Below, in pieces: positions 1-8,486 of a DNA stretch of 64,000 nt. The notes under the pieces are model-generated. The model saw only the letters and a list, made by a program, of their open reading frames with translations, had not been told where the DNA came from and made no database searches. Position 1 is the first letter of the stretch; every line of letters starts with the position of its first letter. The stretch is from NCBI RefSeq assembly GCF_002257705.1, contig NZ_LSLK01000081.1, positions 1-64,000 of the forward strand. The letters run 5' to 3'. Source of the stretch: Sporomusa silvacetica DSM 10669 (GTDB taxonomy: Bacteria; Bacillota; Negativicutes; Sporomusales; Sporomusaceae). The translations under genes and the position numbers were made by a program.

Positions 1-277
1 CGCCTAAAACTATCAGTCGAGGCTGAGGGAAAAAAGGTTCTATGACTGTAAGTTTATCACCGGAGTTTTCAATAACTTGTAATTCTCCGCTTGTTAACGC
101 CTGTTGCATATATGGATAAAGGTCGGACTGGAGCACATCATCTTCAATAAAACAGGTTCTCGAACAATATGTCTTTTGCGAAGATGTCTCTTCCTCGCCA
201 TCACTGTCCATAACCGTAACCATAACAACCTTTTTCCCTGCATTTAATTCATTTAGTAACATTTGATAGGTAAGCAT
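1..277 (-). CDS. XdhC/CoxI-family molybdenum hydroxylase maturation protein (5' part only)
   Basis: I read this short open frame directly: ATG at 277, running off the left edge after about 92 codons. The peptide ends in EPFFPQPRLIVLG, the usual entry into the Rossmann domain of XdhC proteins (the next residues in the family are normally GGGH). A purine-rich ribosome site (AAAGGGG) lies about 8 bases before the ATG. XdhC proteins bind molybdenum cofactor and load it, often after sulfuration, into xanthine-dehydrogenase-type enzymes. That fits the Mop-type enzyme at 3463-6288 on the same strand. The N-terminal half is divergent and the C-terminal half lies outside the window, so the assignment rests on one motif plus context. 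Confidence 0.7.
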   Translation of the reverse strand, partial: MLTYQMLLNELNAGKKVVMVTVMDSDGEEETSSQKTYCSRTCFIEDDVLQSDLYPYMQQALTSGELQVIENSGDKLTVIEPFFPQPRLIVLG

Positions 278-448
278 GTTGATTTTCCCCTTTCTCCCCT
301 GGTAATTTATCTATAGTCATATGTATTTTCTGATACATAAATTTTTGCTCATACCTGAACCGAATAAAATTCCTTATTTTTATAAACAATATTAACCCCG
401 GCATAATCTTGTTTTATAGTAAAAAGATAATTTTACGGGTTATTATTT

Positions 449-886
449 TTAAGATTCATAAATAAATCCATTATCATCCAGAAGTTCCATAATCTTTTGA
501 TATGTTTCAATCACCATGTCCGGGCAGCGCAGCATACGATTAAAGGGATCGTCATTCAAGATAGTTTGACAATCAATGCCTCCATAGTTTTTTCCAAACT
601 CATCCTCAAACCAAATGACAAAATCATGAATCATGTTCTCAAGATAGTTGTTTTTCTTTTCCGTCACTTCTCCCCTTCCCGCATACAGGCCCAAAACACA
701 TACTGCACCGGTCAATACCCCGCATATTTTCCCACAATTTCCTAATCCATTTCCTAGTCCGGTCATTGCCTTTACCAGATCAGGATTACTCTTACCCTGC
801 TGTTCAAGGCCTAAAATTATTAGTATCTGGCTACAGTTGAAACCCTGGGCCCGAAGCTGAGCAATGCGGTTCAATTCATCGGTCAT
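449..886 (-). CDS. C_GCAxxG_C_C family redox protein
   Basis: A 145-residue protein with the cysteine pattern that names the family: NCSQ near residue 17, then NCGKICGVLTGAVCVLGL around residues 50-67 (the C-GCAxxG-C core in degenerate form), DCQTIL near 105 and RCP near 120. The family is thought to bind a metal cluster or act as a thiol redox carrier, but its reaction is unknown to me. It lies at the 3' side of the molybdenum hydroxylase cluster, 40 bp after the zinc-ribbon gene. As I recall, Desulfovibrio has a similar set of neighbours in a Mop gene cluster. Function beyond redox is inference. Confidence 0.75.
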   Translation of the reverse strand: MTDELNRIAQLRAQGFNCSQILIILGLEQQGKSNPDLVKAMTGLGNGLGNCGKICGVLTGAVCVLGLYAGRGEVTEKKNNYLENMIHDFVIWFEDEFGKNYGGIDCQTILNDDPFNRMLRCPDMVIETYQKIMELLDDNGFIYES

Positions 887-926
887 AAGATTGTCCCTCC
901 ATCATCCTAATAATTGAGGTTAAATA

Positions 927-1118
927 TTATTTATCTTCTAACTGTATTTCAACTTCCGCCATCTTACCTTGGGCAAGTTCTTCGGATACATAAACCAGAC
1001 CACAGATAGGGCATCTGGGCAAATCAACATAAAATTCGTGTTTTAAATACTTAAAGGTAGTCTTTAAAGGTACTAACCGCTCGTTGCATTTCGTACAAAA
1101 TAATTCGTCATCTTTCAT
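927..1118 (-). CDS. small zinc-ribbon/redox protein of the Mop cluster
   Basis: A 63-residue protein with two CxxC knuckles: CTKC near residue 8 and CPIC near residue 36. This is the spacing of a zinc ribbon or rubredoxin-like fold. Its ATG overlaps the stop of the upstream fusion gene (ATGA, 1115-1118), so the two are translationally coupled. Small proteins of this kind occur beside Mop-type aldehyde oxidoreductases in sulfate reducers and may carry electrons or hold the complex together. The sequence does not say which. Confidence 0.7.
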   Translation of the reverse strand: MKDDELFCTKCNERLVPLKTTFKYLKHEFYVDLPRCPICGLVYVSEELAQGKMAEVEIQLEDK

Positions 1119-3370
1119 TGGCTGCTCTCCTCAATCTTCATACGGTGGGAGTATACTTTTTTCAATTTGTAGCCAGATTCGTCTTTTTCATAGGTAACCC
1201 AATAAGTTATTACTCCCTGAGATAAATGTGCGGTAAACTCCCCTGTAGTTTTGTTTTGCATTATATTACCTGTTTCTTCACAATGCACAATTACTGCGAG
1301 AACGTCCTCTTCCAGGATTAAATGATCATTCATCTTCTTTCTCAACTCAGGTGGTATCTCTATGGAAATATGCTTCATCTTATTAACAGTTCCGCCCTCG
1401 ACTATCCCTTTACCTGTCAACTCATTTACCAATGCCACCCTATTTCTCCTTCTTTGAGATAAATCCGGTGCTAAACGTTCTGGGGAACCTATATCGAAAA
1501 TAAGATCTAATATATGACTGCATGCTTTCCCCTCGGACGCAAAAGTATCACGGCAATTTGAACAATAGGTAACATAGATGTTGTCATTTTCCTGGATTCG
1601 GTTGTTTACAATTTTTTTGACCTGCTCAAGATTCGCGGCATGAATATGCCCCCCAAAACTACAGCATCGTGCCTTCTCCCCATGATAGGCCAATTCTTCA
1701 ATCTTATAACCGCTCTCATTGAGCAATTTGCGGATGCTTTCCTGCATTTTCCCATTAGCTCTGCTGGCGCAAGGATCAAACACCGATACAATTTTCCCCG
1801 CTCCCCGCCCTTTCCACTGCGGCAAGGCGTGTTTTACCATAATGTCATACAAGGAGACTGTTTCAATTTGCGGTAAATAATGGGCAAAGGTTTTCAAGCA
1901 CGTTGGACATGCCATAATCATGGTAGGCTCACCCATACTGTACCATTGATGGAGAATATTACCCTGCACCTTATTTCGCAGCACCTCATCTCCTGCCCAA
2001 TCGGCAGGTACACCGCAACACCCTACCAATAGCGAAGTATTGTTACATATTTCTTTAAGGAAGCCATATGCGCTCAGAACATAATTTGGGTCAGATGCTC
2101 CCAGTTGGCAACCCGGGAAGAACATATACCGACTCTTTGCGTCGTTCTCGGAAGGAATAAGTGCATAGGCCTGATCAGAATTGGCAAACTCCATATCACG
2201 CAGCCAAAAATCGTGAAATGCCGCGGGTAATGCTCCATCTTTAAATAAGAAACGCCTTGCCTGCAGCAAGCAATCCTCCATGTCGATATTTTCCGAACAC
2301 ACTGTTTTGCACAGCCCACATTGGTTACAAGTATTAATAAGCCTACTTGCCACTCTTTTAGAAAATTTCTCGACTGGACGAAGAGTAGTCATTACTTCCG
2401 CAACTATTCGCTGCGGACTTCTTTTAAATTTCTGCATTAAATCGCAAGAATCTATACACATGCTGCAATCGCACTTCAAGCACCTTTTTGCTTCAGCAAT
2501 GGCTTGATCCCTATTGGTTTCACCCTGTAAATTATCCGGAAAAACTTCGGTTGTTACCGGCAGTGTGTAGTATTTTTCATTAACCGTTTTTTTTTGGTAT
2601 GTTTCAGGAACTCCATCCATAAGTCCTACTTTCAAATACTTTTCAATGGAATGAGATACCCGGACCCCATGCTCAATAGCTTCTAGTGGATTTGCACCGA
2701 TAACGCTTCCGCCCAAAAACACACCTTGCTTTTTCGTTCCAAGAGAGTTGCTGTCCATTTCTTCCTGCAAGCCGAAAGTTTCTCCACCTGCGCCGGTTGC
2801 CACGTAGATCACGTCTGCCTGAATTTCATCCAAATCCCTAATTTCTTTAGACGTCACCAAATTATATGAAACGTTTTTAAACTCACTTTGAAAATCGGCA
2901 AGGTAGATCTCCTTCGGCAATAGCTCGCGAAGTCTTCCCCCTGGTATGTCTTGCTTTTCATAAACTGTTACATCATACCGCCTGCTGGCCAGTTTCAGAG
3001 CACAAGACATGCCGCTGAGCCCCGCTCCAATAATAGCTATTCGGTAATTCTTTGGAGGAACATTAAAATCTATCGGTTCTCTGTCCTGGGTGAATTCAAC
3101 ACAAGCATGTTCAATATATTGCATATTAATCTCTGCATTTGCCAGTTTTAGGACGCACAATGCTTTACACGGTTGACTGCAAATCGCACTTACAATACGC
3201 GGAAACAAGACTTGATTTCGATACAAGCGATAGGCGGTAGTAAAGTTACCCTTTTGTACCTTATCAACAACGGCCCGCACGTCTACCTTCAGCGGACATG
3301 CCGTCATACAGGGGGGATTTGTCCCTTGAAAACAACTTTCCGTATATCGTTTGAAATCTTCGATTTCCAT
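1115..3370 (-). CDS. FAD/FeS/CCG-domain fusion oxidoreductase of the Mop cluster
   Basis: A 751-residue cytoplasmic protein with four parts. (a) Residues ~10-90: a GltD/dihydropyrimidine-dehydrogenase-type FeS domain with cysteines in NPPCMTACP and CSQPCKALC. (b) Residues ~108-290: an FAD/NAD(P) Rossmann module with GAGLSGMSCALKLASRRYDV. (c) Residues ~300-365: a ferredoxin domain with CDCSMCIDSC and CNQCGLCKTVC. (d) Residues ~415-630: two CCG domains like those of heterodisulfide reductase HdrB (FFPGCQLG, VGCCG; FDPCAS, CCSFGG). A tail of ~85 residues follows that I do not recognise. It probably moves electrons between the molybdenum enzyme upstream and NAD(P), ferredoxin or a disulfide. The carrier is inferred, not visible. 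Confidence 0.8.
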   Translation of the reverse strand: MEIEDFKRYTESCFQGTNPPCMTACPLKVDVRAVVDKVQKGNFTTAYRLYRNQVLFPRIVSAICSQPCKALCVLKLANAEINMQYIEHACVEFTQDREPIDFNVPPKNYRIAIIGAGLSGMSCALKLASRRYDVTVYEKQDIPGGRLRELLPKEIYLADFQSEFKNVSYNLVTSKEIRDLDEIQADVIYVATGAGGETFGLQEEMDSNSLGTKKQGVFLGGSVIGANPLEAIEHGVRVSHSIEKYLKVGLMDGVPETYQKKTVNEKYYTLPVTTEVFPDNLQGETNRDQAIAEAKRCLKCDCSMCIDSCDLMQKFKRSPQRIVAEVMTTLRPVEKFSKRVASRLINTCNQCGLCKTVCSENIDMEDCLLQARRFLFKDGALPAAFHDFWLRDMEFANSDQAYALIPSENDAKSRYMFFPGCQLGASDPNYVLSAYGFLKEICNNTSLLVGCCGVPADWAGDEVLRNKVQGNILHQWYSMGEPTMIMACPTCLKTFAHYLPQIETVSLYDIMVKHALPQWKGRGAGKIVSVFDPCASRANGKMQESIRKLLNESGYKIEELAYHGEKARCCSFGGHIHAANLEQVKKIVNNRIQENDNIYVTYCSNCRDTFASEGKACSHILDLIFDIGSPERLAPDLSQRRRNRVALVNELTGKGIVEGGTVNKMKHISIEIPPELRKKMNDHLILEEDVLAVIVHCEETGNIMQNKTTGEFTAHLSQGVITYWVTYEKDESGYKLKKVYSHRMKIEESSQ

Positions 3371-3462
3371 ACAACCACACCTCCGATTATATTATTTACA
3401 GTAACTTGTGAAATTACAGACGCATTTTTCAATGCGTCTGTAATTCACTATACTTTACTTTT

Positions 3463-6288
3463 TTAGACCGGGTTTGCTTTGATCTCTTCTAACTCATCAT
3501 AAAGATCCGAGCCGAAGAAATATTTTTTGGGCTTCAATTCTTCACCTCTTGCCTTGGCTTCCATAGCGGCCTTGACTTTTTCGGGTCTTGCAGGCAGTTC
3601 ATAGATTCTCACTCCTACTGCATTGTTGATTGCATTGATTACGGCCACATGTCCACTGGACTGGAAGAGTTCCGAACAGCCAGAGGAACCAAAAGGCCCA
3701 ACTTTTCTCGGATTATCCAACATAATAACATCAATTTTATCGGGAATATCCATGATATACGGAATACCTGCACCGATCATGCTGCCGCCCTTTTTCAGGT
3801 CATTGTATTCAGTTTGCAGTGCATAGGAAACACTATGGGAAATACCACCGTAAGCCTGGCCTTCAACCGCTAAAATATTTCCGATTTTACCTACATCACC
3901 AACTGCAGTTATGCCTATACAAGTAGTTTTTCCTGTTTCCACATCAACAGCCACTTCCGCCATAAATACGCCATACATATAAGCCTGCGTAGGATCACCC
4001 ACACCGGTATTAGGATCTAACTCAGATCCCGAACCCGCACAATCATAGACACCGAGGTATTTAGTGGGGATACCTTCTGCCACCATTTCCGCATGGGTCC
4101 TGTAGGTCCCATCCGCTTTACGCATAGCATCCATCAGTTTATTCGCCGCATCTATAGTCGCAAAGCCAGCCATATAGTGTGAGCGACTACCAGCCGCAAT
4201 GCCGGTGTCCGGACAAAGAAGACTGTCATTCATGCACAAACGAATCTGATCATCGCGAAGTCCCAGCGGTTTTAAAGCTTCATGCGTTACCGCCAGTGTA
4301 CCGATGTCGCCGCCTTGACCTTGATCTTCCCAAGTATTAAAGTGAGTTACTGTACCATCTGGATTCAGTTCCAGGGCAACTTCCGCATGATCGAACGTTC
4401 CAAGTGTTACATTAAAACCACCCATGGCAATGCCCACACCGCGTTTAACTTTATCTGTGCTCTCAGCTTTTGCTTTGGCTACTGCCTCCTGATAAAGCGG
4501 ACGCATTTTATCCATCATTTCTTCCATCGGATATTCTTTAAATGGATAACTGTTAATGTTGTCCTGACCTTCACGGGCGATATTTATACATCTAAATTTA
4601 AAAGGATCTATTCCCATTTTTTCGGCCAGCATATCCATCATGGCCTCAGAGGCAGTATACGCCTGACAACAGCCGAATCCTCTGTAGGCGGTGGCAAAAT
4701 TGTGATTCGTGACTCCCACCCGGCCTAGTCCGCTAACATTGGGAATGTAATAAGGGAAACCCATGAACCGCATGATTTTATCGATTATGTGAGCAGAGAA
4801 TTCAGTGTACGGACCACGTTCATGACCGGCGTCAAATTCCAGCGCAGTTAACTTACCCTTTTCATCACAGGACAATCTGCTATTGATATAAATGGGACCC
4901 CGTTTTCCACTAAAATGCATAAATTCATCATAAGACATCGTCAAGGTCAGCGGCCTGTCTTTTATTTCCATCAGGCAAGCCCCCATCAAGGCATAACTAG
5001 CACCCGATGCTGCCCAGCCGAAACTAGCACCTGTGGGATTTTCAATTATTCGCACTTTTTCAATAGGCAAGCCAACACCGGCAGCTACGCTCGCTCTGTT
5101 AAAGCCAATTGCCTGTGATTTGCATTGAATAACCATATTACCGTCTTCATCCCAGTAACCCTGCATACTATCGCCTTCAACGGATAGATGAGCTTCCCGA
5201 GAAGAATAGAAGCTGCCTTCTATGGAACAATGAGAATCGGCAATAACATCTTTGGCAGGTTCTCCTTTTAATACCGGTTGTTTAAGATAGATGTTTGGGC
5301 TCTTCTCATGGATACGAATAGCATCAGGAGTAACCGCATCCAAAAAGCTCATGTATTCGGGAAGAGGCTCAATCTCTACTTTAACCATTTCCGCAGCAGC
5401 CCGAGCTTCTTCCTCAGTCTCTGCAATTACTACGGCAACTACATCGCCGTACCTGTAAATTCTATCACTGGCAAGAAGAGGACGTTCAAATCCATCCAGC
5501 TTGGAACGCGGATGATCAACCGGAACCACGACTTTATTGATACCTTTAATATCTTTCGCAGTTACCACCTTAACAACACCCGGCATCACTTCTGCAGGAG
5601 CGATATCGATATTCAAAATCTTCGCATGAGAAGCTACTCTGGGTTGAACAATAGCCAAGTGTAAAGGATCTCCCGGCAATTTATATTTAAGATCGTCACC
5701 ATAGTCGCATTGACCGAGTACCTTTGCCAATGCAGCAGGTCTGGGACGCGCGGTACCATATACTTGATTACCATCCGCTTTGTAGGTTATATCCTCCATC
5801 GTAGCTTCGCCGCGCATAACCTTTGCCGCCGCCATAACAGCATCGACAATCGGCTTATACCCTGTACAACGACATACATTGCGGTGTTTTTGAAACCATT
5901 CGCGCACTTGTTCTCTGGTTGGATTTATGTTTTCATCCAACAGAGCCTTTGCCGACATAATAAAGCCGGGCGAGCAAAATCCGCATTGAACACTACCATA
6001 CGTTATAAAGGCCTGTTGAAGCGGATGAAGATTTCTGGCGGTACCAACGCCTTCAATAGTTTCTACCTTGCTATGCTCGGGGATACTTTTAATTTTGCGG
6101 GTACATGACCGTATAACCTTTCCTTCCAGGATGACTGAGCAGGAACCACACTGACCCACGCCACAACCTACTTTTGTTCCTGTTAGTCCCAATCTTCTCA
6201 GGGCAGTTGCCAGCGTATCTTTTTCCCGATCACAGATAATCATCCGTTGTACGCCATTTATGGTTAAAAACATTTTCTTTAAAGCCAT
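3463..6288 (-). CDS. Mop-type molybdenum aldehyde oxidoreductase (xanthine oxidase family)
   Basis: A 941-residue protein, close to the ~907 residues of D. gigas Mop. The N-terminus holds a plant-type [2Fe-2S] site (C42, C47, C50, C62), then a second [2Fe-2S] site in CGFCSPG (near residue 100) and CRCTG (near residue 140). The rest (~170-940) is the large molybdopterin domain with typical segments such as EGQAYGGISHSVSYAL. There is no FAD domain, which separates Mop from classical xanthine dehydrogenase. The likely reaction is oxidation of an aldehyde to the acid. The exact substrate is unknown. It heads an operon with the FAD/FeS fusion at 1115-3370, and XdhC lies downstream. Confidence 0.88.
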   Translation of the reverse strand: MALKKMFLTINGVQRMIICDREKDTLATALRRLGLTGTKVGCGVGQCGSCSVILEGKVIRSCTRKIKSIPEHSKVETIEGVGTARNLHPLQQAFITYGSVQCGFCSPGFIMSAKALLDENINPTREQVREWFQKHRNVCRCTGYKPIVDAVMAAAKVMRGEATMEDITYKADGNQVYGTARPRPAALAKVLGQCDYGDDLKYKLPGDPLHLAIVQPRVASHAKILNIDIAPAEVMPGVVKVVTAKDIKGINKVVVPVDHPRSKLDGFERPLLASDRIYRYGDVVAVVIAETEEEARAAAEMVKVEIEPLPEYMSFLDAVTPDAIRIHEKSPNIYLKQPVLKGEPAKDVIADSHCSIEGSFYSSREAHLSVEGDSMQGYWDEDGNMVIQCKSQAIGFNRASVAAGVGLPIEKVRIIENPTGASFGWAASGASYALMGACLMEIKDRPLTLTMSYDEFMHFSGKRGPIYINSRLSCDEKGKLTALEFDAGHERGPYTEFSAHIIDKIMRFMGFPYYIPNVSGLGRVGVTNHNFATAYRGFGCCQAYTASEAMMDMLAEKMGIDPFKFRCINIAREGQDNINSYPFKEYPMEEMMDKMRPLYQEAVAKAKAESTDKVKRGVGIAMGGFNVTLGTFDHAEVALELNPDGTVTHFNTWEDQGQGGDIGTLAVTHEALKPLGLRDDQIRLCMNDSLLCPDTGIAAGSRSHYMAGFATIDAANKLMDAMRKADGTYRTHAEMVAEGIPTKYLGVYDCAGSGSELDPNTGVGDPTQAYMYGVFMAEVAVDVETGKTTCIGITAVGDVGKIGNILAVEGQAYGGISHSVSYALQTEYNDLKKGGSMIGAGIPYIMDIPDKIDVIMLDNPRKVGPFGSSGCSELFQSSGHVAVINAINNAVGVRIYELPARPEKVKAAMEAKARGEELKPKKYFFGSDLYDELEEIKANPV

Positions 6289-6321
6289 TTTAGTTTAACC
6301 CCTCTTTCTAATCTTTAATAG

Positions 6322-6720
6322 TTAATTACAGGCATCATGTTCACAGTCACAGGTCCCTGTATGATGCGATTCCGAGCTACAACCTTGGCCGCCGATATAA
6401 TCTGTGATAAGCTCCAGCATATACTCACAACGCACAGCATCTGCAACAATGAGGCCATTCCCTAATGAACGGGTTACGCCCTGATCTGCCAGGATTTCAA
6501 AGGGGACTTTATTAATTTCACCACAAATAACAGACTCACAATCTCTGTCTATAATATTTTTTGCAAGGTCCTTATTTTCGGTATCGCCCTCGTTTTTCTC
6601 AATTGCTTCACAAATGCGTTGTTGATCCATGTCCACGATTAATAACCAGCGAGCATCTACAAACTTCTCGGTAACCTTACTGCGATAATCACAACCATCA
6701 GCCAATACTGCAATTTTCAT
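6322..6720 (-). CDS. NifX/NifB-like FeMo-cofactor-binding domain protein
   Basis: I place the start at the ATG at 6720 (protein MKIAVLADG...), because a strong GGAAGGAAGG ribosome site sits just upstream. A longer reading begins 12 codons earlier. The ~132-residue product has the dinitrogenase iron-molybdenum cofactor fold: a beta strand at the N-terminus, IICDRD-like text in the middle and a cysteine-rich tail (CSSESHHTGTCDCEHDAC). No nif genes are visible. The 33 bp gap to the Mop gene suggests a role in metal or cofactor handling for that enzyme. The His/Cys tail could bind metal (inference). Confidence 0.7.
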   Translation of the reverse strand: MKIAVLADGCDYRSKVTEKFVDARWLLIVDMDQQRICEAIEKNEGDTENKDLAKNIIDRDCESVICGEINKVPFEILADQGVTRSLGNGLIVADAVRCEYMLELITDYIGGQGCSSESHHTGTCDCEHDACN

Positions 6721-7102
6721 GATTTCCTTCCTTCCGGGATTTTTCTTTTTTACCAAATGTCTTTTTCAGATCAGACATTGATTAGTTTTATGTGGTAAAC
6801 TTTTAATTTCTCGATTGATTTTTTAAGTTACTTCCATTTTTCATAATGTAAGGCACCGATATGCTAAAAGAAACCGAAACTCTTTGATGCTGGATTTTTT
6901 ACGTAGATCTTTGATAATGATCCTAAGCCTCAGCCTTAATCTTTCAAACTAATGTTGAGGGAAAGAAGCCCGCTCTCCGGCGGACCTCTTTTCCTACATG
7001 CCCATGTTGGCTCTATTGGGCTCTAAAACTTTATTATAAGTATCGATAACCATTGGGTACCTGTTACGAAAAGTATCCCACAAATCACCATTACCCACAG
7101 AG
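6721..7102 (-). promoter_or_regulatory. long structured leader upstream of the molybdenum hydroxylase operon
   Basis: These ~380 bp hold no gene. Read on the minus strand, a TATAAT box lies at about 7035-7040. It is followed by two hairpins: GCCCA paired with TGGGC near 6999-7023, and a longer stem (AGGAAAAGAG plus GTCCGC paired with GCGGGC plus TTCTTTCCCT) near 6958-6995. Neither has the T-run of a simple terminator, although one could still end the porin transcript. A long structured leader before molybdenum-enzyme genes suggests a molybdenum or tungsten cofactor riboswitch. I could not match the known consensus by eye, so this is only a candidate. Confidence 0.3.
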
Positions 7103-8452
7103 CTAGAACAGATAGAACACTGACGCAGTCAGGAAGCTCTGATCTTGACCATCGCTGACCCTCTCCAGATCATCATATGTTAAACTGAAAATGGTGCGTT
7201 TTGCAATAGTTGTTTCAAAGCCATACTCCATGCCTTGGAGATCGTTGGCACAGCCGCCATGAGTCCGATATGAGTAATTATAAGGAGCATTCCATTCTGG
7301 CGGATTCGCCAGCGGTTGAAGATCGAAACCAGGATCGGCCTTTTTGTACTCAAGAAGAAAACCATTTGAACCGACCACCATCGGATTGGCACCCTTGTAC
7401 TTCGCCCTTAAAAAGAAAGCATTTGTATCGTCTCCGCCGTTTAAACTTTTTGCCAGACTTGCGGTATTTTCCGCATATTCACCGCTAAGCACAAGATCCG
7501 GTATCCCTTTATATTCGAAACCAAATGCAGCAGCGTTGTAAAGCAGCTTGTCCTTATCTTGCCTATAGGCTAGAGACATCACTAAATCTTTATCCAGATT
7601 AAACAGCACATCAGCGTATCGATAATTCAGCTTGTTCGGGGAGACCCCCAGTTGCGGAGGATAATATTCACCCGTGGTCGTTGCAAAAAGATTTACTTTG
7701 TAATCCTTGCTACCAAAAGACACTTTCACACCATCGTTGAAGGCCCCTCCACCAAGGGTGCCCATACCAATATCCGGAATCATCCTTCCTACCGCAAGTT
7801 CCGCATTGTTACCAATTTTCTTGGACATGAAAGCTTGATACACGTCCAGTGAGTTAGCGGCACTCGTTCCGCTCATGCTTTCTGCGACAAGGCTTGCTGC
7901 AAAATAAGTGTCTCCGTCAAACTCATTTGTCAAATCCAACCATAAATGGTTGCGCTCTGTAACTTTCCCCGCCGCGGTTCCTGCACCGTAATTAGGTGCA
8001 TAGCCGTCTGATATCGGACGGGGATTTTTTACGTATTCATAACGAAACATATAATGACCATCAATTTGCAGTTTTTCCTTTTTATCTTCTTTATCCACCC
8101 GTGTCGCATTACCAGTTTTAGATACACTGACTCCCAGATTATCCAGTTCATCTGCAAACTCCGTTTTCAACTGGTCAATCAAGCCCTTGTCTTCGACGCT
8201 GGAAGCCTTATTTGAATTCCAAATCGATCTAGCCACAATCTGCGCCATTTCATAGCGTGTTAAGGTGCGCTCGCCGCGCAATGCGCCTTCGCCATACAAA
8301 TCAATAACACCGTCTTTTGCCAGTTTGTTTATGGCATTATATGCCCAGTGATTTGCTGGTACATCGCCAAAATGGTTTTCCGCAGCACCTGCAGAAAGCC
8401 AAGAAGCAGATACAAATGTCAGGGCAGCAAGTAACGCAACAGATTTTCGCAC
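7103..8452 (-). CDS. S-layer-homology outer-membrane porin (OmpM type)
   Basis: A 449-residue protein starting with GTG at 8452. It has a Sec signal peptide (residues 1-24, cut near SAGAA), one SLH domain (~27-75, FGDVPANHWAYNAINKLAKDG), a short coiled spacer (~85-120) and a C-terminal beta-barrel of ~320 residues ending in the aromatic SVFYLF. This is the arrangement of OmpM porins in Negativicutes, where the SLH domain tethers the outer membrane to polyaminated peptidoglycan. It is direct evidence for a diderm cell. The gene starts 34 bp after the dehydrogenase stop, so it may be co-transcribed from the aromatic-responsive promoter. Confidence 0.88.
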   Translation of the reverse strand: MRKSVALLAALTFVSASWLSAGAAENHFGDVPANHWAYNAINKLAKDGVIDLYGEGALRGERTLTRYEMAQIVARSIWNSNKASSVEDKGLIDQLKTEFADELDNLGVSVSKTGNATRVDKEDKKEKLQIDGHYMFRYEYVKNPRPISDGYAPNYGAGTAAGKVTERNHLWLDLTNEFDGDTYFAASLVAESMSGTSAANSLDVYQAFMSKKIGNNAELAVGRMIPDIGMGTLGGGAFNDGVKVSFGSKDYKVNLFATTTGEYYPPQLGVSPNKLNYRYADVLFNLDKDLVMSLAYRQDKDKLLYNAAAFGFEYKGIPDLVLSGEYAENTASLAKSLNGGDDTNAFFLRAKYKGANPMVVGSNGFLLEYKKADPGFDLQPLANPPEWNAPYNYSYRTHGGCANDLQGMEYGFETTIAKRTIFSLTYDDLERVSDGQDQSFLTASVFYLF

Positions 8453-8486
8453 AGCTTCACTTCTTTCCTTTTTTGTATAATTTCAA

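Noticed and set aside
6721..7102. Confident call of a Moco riboswitch
   Set aside because: I could not match the consensus core by eye. It is kept only as a low-confidence leader.
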